The notes under the pieces are model-generated. The model did not search any database. It had not been told where the DNA came from and worked only from the letters and a program-made list of their open reading frames with translations. 64,000 bases of DNA from Ciborinia camelliae (taxonomy: Eukaryota; Ascomycota; Leotiomycetes; Helotiales; Sclerotiniaceae), in assembly GCA_025890175.1 (NCBI GenBank), contig JANPYM010000015.1, positions 688,417 through 752,416 of the forward strand, given 5' to 3'. This document shows, piece by piece, positions 38,163 to 49,504 of the stretch (position 1 is the stretch's first letter; the number at the start of each line of letters is the position of its first letter). A program made the position numbers and the translations under genes.

Positions 38163-41100
38163 CTAACGGTTAACTTTCAAAGTGCCAGTGACCCCATGAA
38201 TATTACTTGGCCCCTTGACCTTGATTTGTTTATCGTCTTCTTTCTTTATTCCTCTCACATCGTGAATACCATCGGTAGCCCCCTCCTTAATTTTCTTCAA
38301 TTCGTTAATCTTTTCTCCTTTCCCCTCCTCCCCAACCCCAACCCCAACCCCATCAAAAACCATAAAATCCCACAACTCATTACTAAACCTCTCCTTCAGC
38401 TCTCGCACCCCCCCACCCCTGCTCCCTCCCAATCTCGCCCAGCACCCCCCCTAAACTCACCAATCGCCCCCCGATACGCGACATCCCTCAAATATTCCCT
38501 AGCCGGCCTCCCACGAATCCTCACTCCCTCCCACTCCTTCGCCCAATGCGGCCTCACATTAAGCAATTCCTCTTCGGCCCCCACGCTCATCCTGCCCTTA
38601 AGTCCGCCCCACAAATCCACCACCTGCTGTAAGAAAGGCGCCCATTCCTCATCGGTCACCGCGTCCGGGACGCTGAGGACTTCGATCGATGCCGTGCCCC
38701 ACGTGTTCCCGCGCTGCGGTGCCATGAGCAGGTTGGAATCCCCCATGATGCGGAGTTCGAGCGTGAGCCGCATGGGCGTTTCCGAGGTGCGGTAGCAGAG
38801 GTTGATGATGTCCCACCAGGCGCGGCGCACGGGCGTGTAGTCTGCGGTGCCGTTTGGGAGACACGGGATCGGGATTTGGTATTCGAGGTCGCGGACTCGC
38901 ATGTTTTGGATCTGGGGGGAGGGGTGTTAGGTTTGCGGGGAGAGGGGAGAAAGGAGAGGGAGGATGGGGGGATGGGGATGAAGGGTGGGAAAACTTACAC
39001 CGCGGCGGAAATGAAGACCATTTGGGAGTTTGGTCTTATATTCTACTGTTTTCTTTTGTTCGAAATCGTTGAATTCAAAGGGGGGAAGTGCAACCACTAT
39101 TCAAATCACGCGTTAGTCAATGTTTTCCCAACAATCCATCCCCATACCCTCTCTGCATTCTTCAATCTAACCTCCCAGACCAGAAGGAAGAAAGAAAGAA
39201 AGAAAGAAAGAAAGGAAAACAGAAGGAGGAAAGAAGGAAAAAGAAAAAAAAGAAAAAAACTCACTCCCAAAACTACTCAAAATACAAGCCTGCCACCTCC
39301 CTGGCAACAAACCAAAAACCTCACTCCCCGTCAAGACACTGCCCACCCAGCCTTGCACCCACTGCACAAACGTATCAAACGGGCTCGGATACTCGACTTC
39401 TCCCGCGGCATCATCCGTCGTATTCCACGTATTGACCCACGCCTGCTGGCTGCGCGTGAACCAGAACCATTCGCTGTAATAGTCATTGTTGGCTTTATCT
39501 TCAAAGTCCCGGAGCGCCTCCGCGTATTGCGAGGGCGTCCACGTCTTGCGAAGCGCGATCGGGATGTCCGAGGGAGAGAGCGGCGGGATCGCGAGCCCGA
39601 TGTCGGGTTTGCTGGGTCGCAGGATGGCGTATGTCATGGGCGAGAGGAGGAGTGTGACGTGTGTTACTACGCCCAAGAGACCAAAACAACCGGCGGCGGC
39701 TCGGAGATGGGCGGGCTTGGTTATGGTGCGGTGGACGCCGTTGGCGTCGATGTATTCGATGGCGCGGACGTAGTCGGAGACGGTTTGGTGACGGCGGCCT
39801 GCTCCATGACAGATAGGGCCGTTGACGCCGCCGCATGTGACTCTAATTTTATTAGTATTTATTTTCATCTCAAGTTATATATGAAGATGAGCATGGTACC
39901 ATGCATGACACCTTAAACAGCAGGGAAAGCAAAGAAAAGAAAAGAAAAGATTAGAAAGAAGAAAAACATACTCGACAAGAATAACATCGACGGGCAACGC
40001 CCACTTTCCATGACCCACAGCCCACCTCCTAAACTGTTCATTCGTGACGGCGGCGCCAACTCTGCAAAGCATCTTCCCCTCTTCCGCCAGCAATCCCTCG
40101 ATCTGGGGCTCCAACTCAATCGACTTCAACTCGTTGACATCCACCACCCCATCACCATCCACATCCACCTCCCCCTTCTCCTTCGTAATACTCATGACAT
40201 CGGGAGTCTTCTCCACGCTCTCCAAGTTCAACATGCTAACCAAAACCTGTTTGTCCTGCGAGAAAGTATTGCTCCACGAGTGTCGGTACCCACTACATCG
40301 CACTCGATATCCTTCCACCTTAGCCCACTTGACCAGATTGGAAAGACCGAGGATGGTGGTCGGAACAAAGGTATAGAGGGGAGTATTCTCGACGCTATTA
40401 CCCCAATTCTGAAAAAGTGCATTTTTATGAACCTCCATGATTCTCGTCCCCTTTTCATTTTCCCAAATCCTTGGACTTCCTTGCACAAGAAGAGAAGAGG
40501 AATCCAGAAGAGATTGCCGCGAAGCCATATCATCTCCGCCCTTCAAGAGAGACCCGAGGTGTTTATGCCTCCCCCAAAACTCTCCCACGTGATCCTCAAC
40601 CTTTTGAATCATCTCAATATGTCCGCCCACCTCCTCAACAATCTCTTGCTCTATCTCTTCCTTCGCCTCTCGAATTTTCTTCATCACCTTGCTCCGCACC
40701 AATTTCATTTTCTCCTCATGAGCCTTCTCCCTCACCGTCTCCTTGACCATTTCCTTAAAATGATGTTTCACCGCCGGACTCGGCGGAATATGAAAATCCA
40801 AATCCAAATCTCTCCCCCCGGGACCCTTAACACCCTCCACCTGTTTTCCCAATCCCAAAATCTCTCTCTCTCTCACATCCCCCTCATCATCCATAAAAGC
40901 CCTGATCTGCGCTTGCAAACCCGGTTCTAGTTCCTCAAATGCATGTTTGAAAGTATGAGTATCTTCCAACACCCTCAATAAACCTCTCAGATGTTTTTTC
41001 GGCTCCACATTCCTATTGCGGATATCCCAGAGCTGCTTGCGTAGTAAATCAAGTTTGACATGGGGGAGATCATCGGCTAGTTTTCCAATGTGGTCGATGA

Positions 41101-41176
41101 TTTCTTGGAGTATGTATTCTGTGCTGAGATTTTCGAGGGGAGGGGTAGGGAGGGATATGAAGTGGTGAGACACCAT
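38163..41176 (-). CDS. FAD-linked oxidase, D-arabinono-1,4-lactone oxidase-like
   Basis: Minus-strand exons 41176-39972, 39842-39265, 39096-38999, 38911-38461 and 38401-38163 give 856 residues; every junction keeps frame. The first 230 residues form a charged helical extension. The FAD-binding PCMH domain follows: TFVPTTILGLSNLVKWAK, SGYRHSW, then, across intron 1, VTCGGVNGPICHGAG. The C-terminal half has RPHWAKEW and FSNELWDF, which match the HWAK region of aldonolactone oxidases (ALO family). These oxidise sugar-acid lactones, as in erythroascorbate synthesis, but this protein is far longer than yeast Alo1 (about 530). An EF-hand-like loop (residues 338-349) sits inside the FAD domain. Intron 2 (39264-39097) holds a GAAA/GGAA purine run. 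Codons in exons 2 and 4 are GC-rich. Substrate is uncertain. Confidence 0.85.
39179..39262. repeat. Purine microsatellite in intron 2 of the FAD oxidase
   Basis: GAAA/GGAA/AAAAG run on the plus strand, so a polypyrimidine tract in the transcript, lying within the 168-nt intron 39264-39097. Confidence 0.85.
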
Positions 41177-42448
41177 TGTGACTTGTGTAGATACTGTATA
41201 TATGATATGATATGATATGATATGATATGATATGCAGGTGGGGTTAATAGTTATGAAGAGGTTGGTGGGGTAGCCCAATTGCAGATTTAAGCGCCAAAGA
41301 TATACGGAGTATAGGAAGAAAGTGGCTCATCAAAGAACAAGAAAAAATATATTGGTTTTTACAAGAATGAAGAAAGAGTTGAAGAGAAAAGCCAATCTCA
41401 AGGACAAGAAAACATAGGGGAAATCAATTGATATAAATAATCTCCACCTCCTTCGGCCCTCACTCACCCCCATCACACGTTTGCGCCGTTCGTGAAAATA
41501 CTGTTGTACTAACCCCCGAAAATCATCACATCCTCATCACATCCTCAATCACATCAGGACACAACCGAGCAGGTAGGTCAGCTAACTCCAGGCGCCTTAC
41601 CCACCCCCCTACATAGACGCGGGAATGCCTCACGTCAGCTATCCAATCACAATCCCCATCACCATTTCATATAATGTCCCGTGCATCAGTGTCGTACAGC
41701 GTTTCTTATTCCCGTTCCTCTAATTGGTCAACCCCCCACTTCAGCTGGTTGTCTCGAACAGCCTCGTCGGAGACCCATCCCCAAATGTAAACGCCATATC
41801 TTCAATAAGGCCGCTGAGCCTCAGCCCATGCTCTTTTTTTCAATATTTGGGGTCCTTTTCGGGGTTTTATTTATCTCTTTTTACAGTCGTAAAGAAGGAC
41901 CCCAGTGTCATTCTTTACGTGCGTTGTTAAAAATCTGATGATTTCACCGGCAAGAAATGTTTTTCTCATCAACATGGTGAGACTGCATGTGATAAGCCAC
42001 CACTATCGCACAGTACTTCACCAATTGTGGTAACTGATGGCTTTCAAAATCTTCCTAAGCTTAGAGAGTTTACGAGAAAAAGGACAGTTGGTCGATATTG
42101 CCCAAGACTCACCAATTAAGTCAATGGCTCAAGAGAATGATGCCAAACCTCCTAGCTTTCCAAGAGATTGAATGAGAAATCTTTCTTTGAATACAACTAT
42201 AAACATCAGCCCAACGAATGCATGCCTCAAGACCAAACATGTTTGTAAGAAAAGCCCCAAAGAAAATTTCGCAATGCGACCTATACCCAAAATCAAAAGA
42301 AGAGTGGTCTTGTAACCCTCGGTATCTTAGGAATTATCAAAACGCCATGCCTCCGCCACAAGTCCCAATCCAGTCTATGCCGACCCAAAATGACAAACTC
42401 CTTTCTTACCAATTTACTCTGACCCAATAATTTCATCCAATGAATGTA
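41177..42448. other. Intergenic region upstream of the FAD oxidase
   Basis: Contains an ATATG pentamer run (41203-41235) only 30 nt before the oxidase ATG, in its 5' leader. Otherwise AT-rich with short ORFs only (for example 42218-42430) that show no family or splice support. Confidence 0.6.
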
Positions 42449-44034
42449 TCAACGAATATCCAATTGGAAAGGTTTGAATCGTCCCCCGATGGTAGCGCAT
42501 CTGGGACATTTCCTGCGTGCCCCCTGCTCCGCCATGAGAACTTCAACGCATGGATGGCATATACCACATATGCATTCTGTACATGCGTAGGATTCTTTAA
42601 GGGAAGCTACATTCTGACAAGCAGCACAATATATTTGTATATTTGATGCAGAAAAGCTTGGCGATGAATCCGAGAGACCTCGAGATCCAATATTAAAATT
42701 CTCACCACTTCCACTACTTTCCACCGATGGGAAAGGTTCCGGAGCTTCAGCCAGATTAGATGGTGGAGTGAGTGCTTGCTGCAAAGGTGAAGCCTGATAT
42801 CCTTGAAAATGTGAAGCGGGAAAGGGGGGCATTGATGCACGATTCACTGAAACAGGGGATGGAGGAATCTGCATTTCCGTTAGTATCCAAGTGAAACCGG
42901 ATAAACCCAAGCGACAAACCGGTGTTCTATCGTCGTCTACATCTTCTGTAGCTGATGTTGCGGCGTCAATCAAATCTTCCCACCGTTTTCCGTACGCATT
43001 AGTCGAAGGTTCGGCAGACTGGGCTTTGCGATCATGGCTTAAGTGTCGCAGATGAGCATGATCCCCACGAGATTTTTGCTTCCTATGTTGTGGCTCTCGA
43101 GCACGCTTTGACACTGACTGTTTTCGAGGACGACCTGTGCTTGGATTTCTTTGAAGTGGAGGGAGGGTAGACGATCGTCCTGGAGGTGATAATATAGATG
43201 GAAGAAGATCTCTGCGACGATGGGCATTGTAATTAGAGAATGGATCACTGGTTGGTTCGCGTTTGTTGGAATGAATTGGAGGAAGTTCTATAGAAGTTCT
43301 CATTGCTTGTTTATGAACTTCATTGTCCGACATCCACTCCTAAATTAATGTTAGTGATTGTATTCAATTTTGGCATTCAAGCTCAAGCTAAAGAATTGAC
43401 CAACCACTTCGGATTCCCATTCACTTTCCAATTTATGATTGTGTAGCTGTGCGAGAGCTGCTGCAGCGCTAGCGGCTGGGAGCATTGAGCTATCGTCCAC
43501 AATTCTAGGAGTATTTGGAGTACTCGAATGATTCGAATGTTCGCTATAATAATTCTGTCGTTCATGTGTAAAATCTAAATAAACAATGTTAGCACAAGGC
43601 CCAAACCACACATATTCCCAATTGTTTCTACAGACTATTTGAAGTTTGGGTAGAGCTTCTTGTTGGAGCTGGTTGCGATCGATCAGAGGGCGGGGTACTG
43701 ATCATAAGTTGGAAGCTATCTTCGGTCGCAGGAAGCTTTGAAATATAATGTTCTGGATGAGCTCTTCTAATATGCTCTTGCATGGATCGATATCGTTTTT
43801 CCTGTCCATCTCACTCGCTTGTTACCACGGATTGAACCGTACAAAAGGAAAATAACTTCCAAAGGGGTACAGCAGATACAGCAGAGTAGAGGCACTCACG
43901 CCGAGGCAACGTTTGCGACAACTGGAGCCATCTTGATTTCTCAATGGACAAACCACTTCATTATTGGAATCGGAAACCGAAAATGACGATGTCAACGAAG
44001 AACGAGGAGGCATCGTCAATGTAGGCTCAACCAT
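42449..44034 (-). CDS. Zinc-finger protein with N-terminal C2H2-like and C-terminal RING-like domains
   Basis: Minus-strand exons 44034-43900, 43801-43636, 43574-43405 and 43339-42449 give 453 residues; introns of 98, 61 and 65 nt all keep frame. An N-terminal zinc-finger-like motif uses Cys29, Cys39, His55 and His60 (CPLRNQDGSSC, then QEHIRRAH), with the intron falling between the two halves. The middle is disordered, Ser/Pro-rich, with basic patches (RKQSVSKRAREPQHRKQKSR). The last 60 residues hold closely spaced Cys pairs: CAAC, CTEC, CGICHPC and CPRC, RING-like but with few His. I have seen this layout as an uncharacterised conserved ascomycete protein. An E3-ligase or nucleic-acid role is inference from domain type only. 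Confidence 0.83.
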
Positions 44035-47000
44035 TACCAAGTCAAAAGCGATGATGGGTAGTAAGTAAGAGGAGGCAATAAGCTGGAGGTAGTAGATAAG
44101 ATAGAGAGAGGTACAGTATCGTATCGTATCGTATCGTCAGTATCTGTATCGTCGGGTCGCACTGATTTCGTAGGTTATCGGGAAGCGGGAACCTTGAGAG
44201 CGGGAATTCAAAAATGTATGATATAGATAGCAAAGCTTCGCATAATTATTTAATATATCAATGGTTGAAGGATAATTTCCTCTTTTTTTTCCCTTTAAAA
44301 TGTGGATGTATACCTAGGTATGTAAGGCATGGATGGTATGAGATGGTATGAGATGGTGTATCTTGTAATTCTTTCAAGGAAAGGAACCAAGGGAACAAAG
44401 CAAAGATATAAAATTGAAGCTCAAAGCTACCTTTTCTCCCTCTTCAAATGAATTTCCTACAATTGGTGTTTGAGAGAGAATGAATGTGTGTAGTAATATA
44501 TAAGTGCATAGGTAGGTAGGTAGTTTGTGTGGCACTTGGAGCGAGTGGAGGGAGGAAGGATACTAATGTTCTTGATATGAGGGGTCCGGTGCAGGGCAGT
44601 TTAGAAAGTTGGAAAGCTTTTTGCTGCTGCTAGTGGGGTAAGAATCCAGAAAAGAGCAATTTGATAGAGCAAGAGCTTTTTTCCTCCTTTTTTTTCTTGC
44701 TAGTAGTAGCTACCGTGGGTTGTTTTTGAATCCCAACCAATGAAAACTTATGAAAAGATATATCAATTAGAGTAATAGCTGGGGAGCTACGACTAGCTAG
44801 AGCTCTTATTAAGATGGAGCAAAGGAAGCTTGATCGTCCCCGGAAGTCTTGACCAAAAATACGCCAGCCAGCTCGAGCCGACTTAGTCGAGTATCTAATT
44901 CTATTATTGTGCCCAGGACCTAGGTAGGTAGACCACGATAACCTTGATGTCAAAGATGGAAATGGAGATGGAGATGGAGAAAACGAACAAAGTATCTGCG
45001 TTAAAAGAGTAGGTATGTAGATAGATAGGATCCTATATTACTCGTGATTCGGAGTGCAGCATTAGACGCCACCAGGTTATATGCACCTTCTATATCATCT
45101 CTGTATATCCCAAAATAGTAATAATAGCTTGTGAAAAGTTGTGGGACCCGAATCAAGTTCACTCGTTCAAAGTTCCAATATCATTAATGGAAAAATAACG
45201 GCGGCAAGTGGCCAAATATCGGACCTTGAATTGGAAATGTATTGTTGTTAGTACTGGTGCTGGTCAGTTCACACATCTAAATTCCCCTACATAACCTTGG
45301 AATCAATAAATTATTACATACGCAAGTGCCTTGTTGGGCAAGATATTCATGCGGTCAATGCAACGATCATTAGGTACTAGATAATGCAAAATGGCATTGG
45401 AGGAGAGGATCTTTCAAGAGAAGTATGTGCGCACCTCAATTTCACTCAATCAAAGCTATATTACCTAGGTACCTAGGTATTGTCTTCTTGAATGGGGCAT
45501 GTCCAAAGACAACAATATCTAGGGAGCAATTGACAAGTACTGTATAGGACCTACAGACAGCAAAATGTTGAGGATACAAAGTATAAGTTGTAACTTGACC
45601 TGGTGATCTGCGGAGAGGAAAAAAAGATCTATTGGACTAAAGTACCTAACTACCTAGTTCTTCCGAATGAAGAGCAAATAGAGCAATCAATCCAAGATCA
45701 TGCATCCCAGATTCCCAAATTGCCAATCCCAATATAAGGTAACCTTGAAATAATCCCTAGGTAGGAAAATTGATAAGAGCTTTTTGATCTCTTATCTTCA
45801 GCTATTATGGTGGTTGCATTGTTCTGCATATTGTTCTAATAATCTAATCCTAGCTTGAGGTAAGGTAGGTATCCCTAGGACCTGGGTAGTACGTACAGTA
45901 CTCTACCTACCTAGTATGGTAAGCTATCAAAGCTGCAACGTTTGGAAACTGGAGAACCCTGAGTACATACAGTACATGCTACTCTATGTACACATATCTC
46001 CTACCTACCTAGGTAACGAGATAACCTTACCATGACTTTAAATGTTGCATTAAGTACAACCTTACCTAGCAAGCCCGGGCTCTCTTAGTTCTTTTCTATT
46101 CTATTCTAGAAAAAGATAACTCGCCACATGTAACACCACTGCAAAGGAATCGAACCCCAAACCAAACCAGATGAACCAGACCAATCAATGCTTTAATGGG
46201 TTTTGACCTGAAAGGATTCAAAGCTTATACAGTGAGTAGTGTAGTAATTATACCATTCATTGTAGGTGCTATTCCATACTATCATTCCAAGGTAATATCA
46301 ATAACCTCCAATTCGATCCAATTAGACGATCTGATCTTAGGATTTTGGGAGTTAAAACCCAAGGCACTTCTGCTCACAATCATCAAACTCAAACCAAATG
46401 ACTCAACTCACGAGGACCAAGTTCAAGTCCACGTTGGATAATCCGGAGGAGGTTCGTGGGTTGATAATACCTACCCTAGGTACCTACCTAGATAGATAGA
46501 TACCTAAGGTATATAAGCTAGGTTGTGATTTCTATCAATGCTCTTCGAGGTCCTTGTGTACGTACTAGGTAGGTAGGTAGGTAGGTATGTAGGTATTGAA
46601 ACAATATATAATACAAGTATTACTTACATAAGATCTAATAGGTATGGGGTACTGTCGAGTTAGAGATGGATGGATCATTTGAATCGCAGGAATCGTTGAA
46701 ACTGTTTGGATTGTTTTTCATATTGTTATTAAAGTTTTCGAAACAGTAGGTACCTGGTTAAGTCCAAGAAGGTCCGTTCGAGCTGTTAATGGTACTGTAG
46801 GTATGTTCGAGATGATTGGGATAAGATATCTTTGGGTGTTCAAGCTCATCTATAGAAAAATTGATACAGTCGTAAAGTATCCAAAAGATTCAGAGTATTC
46901 AGAGTATAAGCAAAAAGTCATCTATTTATCCTACCTATCTTACTAAGGTTAATATATAACATTATTTGAGGTGCTTCTTTCCTTTCCCTCTTTCTTTCTA

Positions 47001-47638
47001 ATATAAAATTTCTCAAATCTGTGGATAGATAGGATCTTACATACCATTTTACATACAATTGAATCACTTCTCAGCTGGGCAAATTTGAACAAATTCCCCC
47101 CGCCCCTTCTCGAATAATTAATCTCATTCATGATCGTATGTGTACAACAGATATTTCATTCAACATTCTCGCAATACTGTACATGTAAGATTTTCGACAG
47201 CCCGACAGCGTCAAGATTGAAAGCAGGATTGGAAATGGTCTATCATTCCAACTACCGAGTGGAAGAGAAACAGACAGAGGAACAACATTCCGGTTCCCAA
47301 ATCTCCTGACGATCATATAGATGAGGCTTGCTGTTGAATGTAACCGACTGATTCTATACTGGTGGTGATTAACAAGATCATCATAATGAGGCTGAGATAT
47401 AGCGGTAGATACTGTACATGTGAAGTTCACACTGTCAGTTCAATGTTCATACATCATTTCATAGGAGCTCGCGTATCGATCCCTCATCAAACCACATCCA
47501 CTCCTCGCCAATCAAACGGTCCATCAATGAAACAAGGACAAACAAAGCTTTTCAGCTCCATCGTCAAATCCTTCTTTCTTTGATCGATTTGATATCCGCC
47601 CCCGAGATTCGGAAGATCATTGCCCATTGAGGTCATGC
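44035..47638. other. Gene-poor intergenic region, 3.6 kb
   Basis: No firm gene. It carries GTATC units (44117-44136), four copies of the palindrome TACCTAGGTA (44311, 45462, 45470, 46006) and many TAGG/CTAC tetramer runs (for example 46566-46590). The only ATG-started ORF that looks at all protein-like is 46196-46441 (81 codons), with no family and no splice support. Confidence 0.6.
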
Positions 47639-48044
47639 TCACCAGTGCTTATATTCCACATTGGTCAACTCTAGCCGCAGGATCCGGTTCTCGATATTGA
47701 TGCGTGACGAAAATGGCATTCGGTCGATTGAAATCTGAACATATGCAAGGACGATATTGGAAATATCCATATGTTTTTCTGCCGAGCAATCAATCACTCA
47801 CTCGGGACCGCATCATCCAAGGAGAGGAGCTGATTCCTAGAATAGAAAATATGGGGGGTTTCTCCAATTGATAGGCGTTCAATAGATCCGGGTACATAGG
47901 CATTGTGCTTCTCCATCGGGTAACCTTTCCATTTCTATCGTAAACGGGGACTTGGGGGGCACTGCTTCGCTTTGAATCTTTTGTTTCTATAAACAAATAA
48001 TATAATCTCCCCATCATCCTACATCTCATCTTGTTCTTCAACAT
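47639..48044 (-). CDS. Hypothetical small two-exon gene
   Basis: Exons 48044-47802 and 47734-47639 join in phase 0 across a GTGAGT...TTCAG intron of 67 nt to 112 residues. The start ATG is followed by a basic stretch (KNKMRCRMMGR) and motifs APQVPVYDRNGKVTRW and YPDLLNAYQLEKPP. The second exon can also be read in another frame that looks equally protein-like, so the join is not certain. No family recognised. It is divergent from the metallo-beta-lactamase-fold gene, about 230 bp away. Confidence 0.35.
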
Positions 48045-48081
48045 TTAACATGTCACCAAATACGCGTGTTCCGACGAGTAC

Positions 48082-48288
48082 ATGGAACGATCCAAACCCA
48101 GCTTAATCCACCCCTCTTCTTCTTCTTCTATGTCCGAAAAGTCTTTACCTTTACTACCTATCTACAACCCGATTGAATCTCCTCGGTGCTTCCCCTTAAA
48201 CCTGTGGCCTCACATTCTCGATACCATGAGCTTTACGGATCTTCTCGACCGGCTCATTTCACGATTTGAAGATGTCCTTGACGGTTAA
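48082..48288 (+). other. Upstream ORF overlapping the next gene's start
   Basis: A 68-codon ATG-started ORF (Ser-rich start, later NLWPHILDTMSFTDLLDRL) ends 17 nt inside the start of the metallo-beta-lactamase-fold gene in a different frame. It could be a translated upstream ORF that lowers expression of the main frame, or a spurious frame in the 5' leader. Confidence 0.35.
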
Positions 48289-49504
48289 ACACTTGAACAA
48301 TGATGCTTCGTTCCTGCTTACCTTCGAACCCACCTCTCCATTTCCACCTTCTCCAGGCCGACCGTCAAACTCCTTTACCATCCTCCTCGATCCTTGGTTA
48401 TCCGGACCATCCAAGATCTTCCATTCCAAATTCTCAATATCTCATCTCAAAACCCCATCATGCATCTCCTCACTAAAAGAGCTCCCGGAACCCGACCTCG
48501 TAGTGATAAGTCAGGATAAAACCGACCATTGTCATGAAGAAACCCTCAAGCAACTCTCTCCCAGCGGCGGAAAGACGCTGATTCTCGCCGAGCCCGGGGC
48601 CGCAAAGACAATCAAGAGATGGAGATACTTCCACCCCACCAAAGTAATCCCCTTCAAACGCTGGCGAGATCCCCGCCTCGGCCGCCCCGACAACATCCTT
48701 CGAATTCCCGTCGCACCCCCCACACCCAACGGCACCGCAGGCGAAGTAACCATCGCCTTCCTCCCGCAAAAGAACGACCTCACAGGCCTGCACAACGCAA
48801 TCGGGATAACCTACCGAGCACCCACACAATCCACCGCGCCCACCTTCGGCCCGCAGTCCCCTAGCCCCAGCACTCCCCCCTCCTCCCCGCACTCCTTCAC
48901 ATCCGCAGTCTCGCCGCCGCGCCCCCACGCCCTCTCCATCATCTTCTCCCCGCACGGCTGCACCTACCGCACGCTCAGCGCCTACGCGACGACGCACCTC
49001 GGCAGCACGCGCGCGCTCCCGCTCACGACGCTCCTGCACCCCTTCGATCGGACCTCCAACCCGTGGTACCTGGGCGGGAACATCATCAGCGGGTTTCCGG
49101 GCGGCGTGCAGATCGCGCGGGAGCTCGGCGCGCACACGTGGATCTCGGCCCACGATGGCGAGAAGGTGAGTACCGGGGTGGCCACCTGGAGTCTCAGGAG
49201 TAGAAAGTGGGAGAGGGAGGAGGTCGAGAGTGTGGTGAGTCCCAGGTGTGAGACGTTTGGGGAGAGGGAGGGGGAGAGGGAGGAGGAAAAGGAGAGGAGG
49301 ATAGGCACGGAAGTTTTGGTGTTGGGGAGTGGAGAGGCGGTTAGATTGGAGAGGGGAGGTGATGTTTTTGGCGTGGGAGTGGGGATGGGGATGGGGATGG
49401 GGATCGGCGTGAGAATGGGAATGGGAATGGATGTGCATATGGACGTGCACAAGGAAGTGACAATGGAAGGATTTGGCATCACCAATATCGGGAAAACACG
49501 TTAA
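48272..49504 (+). CDS. Metallo-beta-lactamase-fold protein, divergent metal motif
   Basis: Single exon, 410 residues. The start is the ATG at 48272; the frame is open slightly upstream but only from a TTG. The order of elements fits UlaG/RomA-like beta-lactamase-superfamily proteins: LLDPWLSGPS near residue 40, the DLVVISQDKTDHCHEET segment (75-91), GGKTLILAEPGAAK, a long Ser/Pro-rich insert, and NPWYLGGNIISGFPGG and WISAHDGEK towards the C-terminus. The canonical HxHxDH signature reads QxKxDH here (Gln81, Lys83, Asp85, His86), so one metal site is probably altered. The C-terminal 50 residues are a GMGMGMGI-type low-complexity run from a GGGGAT repeat. The middle of the gene is markedly GC-rich. 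Activity unknown. Confidence 0.78.
   Translation: MSLTVKHLNNDASFLLTFEPTSPFPPSPGRPSNSFTILLDPWLSGPSKIFHSKFSISHLKTPSCISSLKELPEPDLVVISQDKTDHCHEETLKQLSPSGGKTLILAEPGAAKTIKRWRYFHPTKVIPFKRWRDPRLGRPDNILRIPVAPPTPNGTAGEVTIAFLPQKNDLTGLHNAIGITYRAPTQSTAPTFGPQSPSPSTPPSSPHSFTSAVSPPRPHALSIIFSPHGCTYRTLSAYATTHLGSTRALPLTTLLHPFDRTSNPWYLGGNIISGFPGGVQIARELGAHTWISAHDGEKVSTGVATWSLRSRKWEREEVESVVSPRCETFGEREGEREEEKERRIGTEVLVLGSGEAVRLERGGDVFGVGVGMGMGMGIGVRMGMGMDVHMDVHKEVTMEGFGITNIGKTR

Noticed and set aside
40010..40930. 306-codon plus-strand ORF opposite the FAD oxidase
   Set aside because: Antisense shadow of the first oxidase exon; His/Leu/Pro-rich with no recognisable domain.
46135..46195. GGTTCGATTCC-like T-arm on the minus strand considered as a tRNA
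   Set aside because: The T stem does not pair properly and there is no A box or acceptor stem in range.
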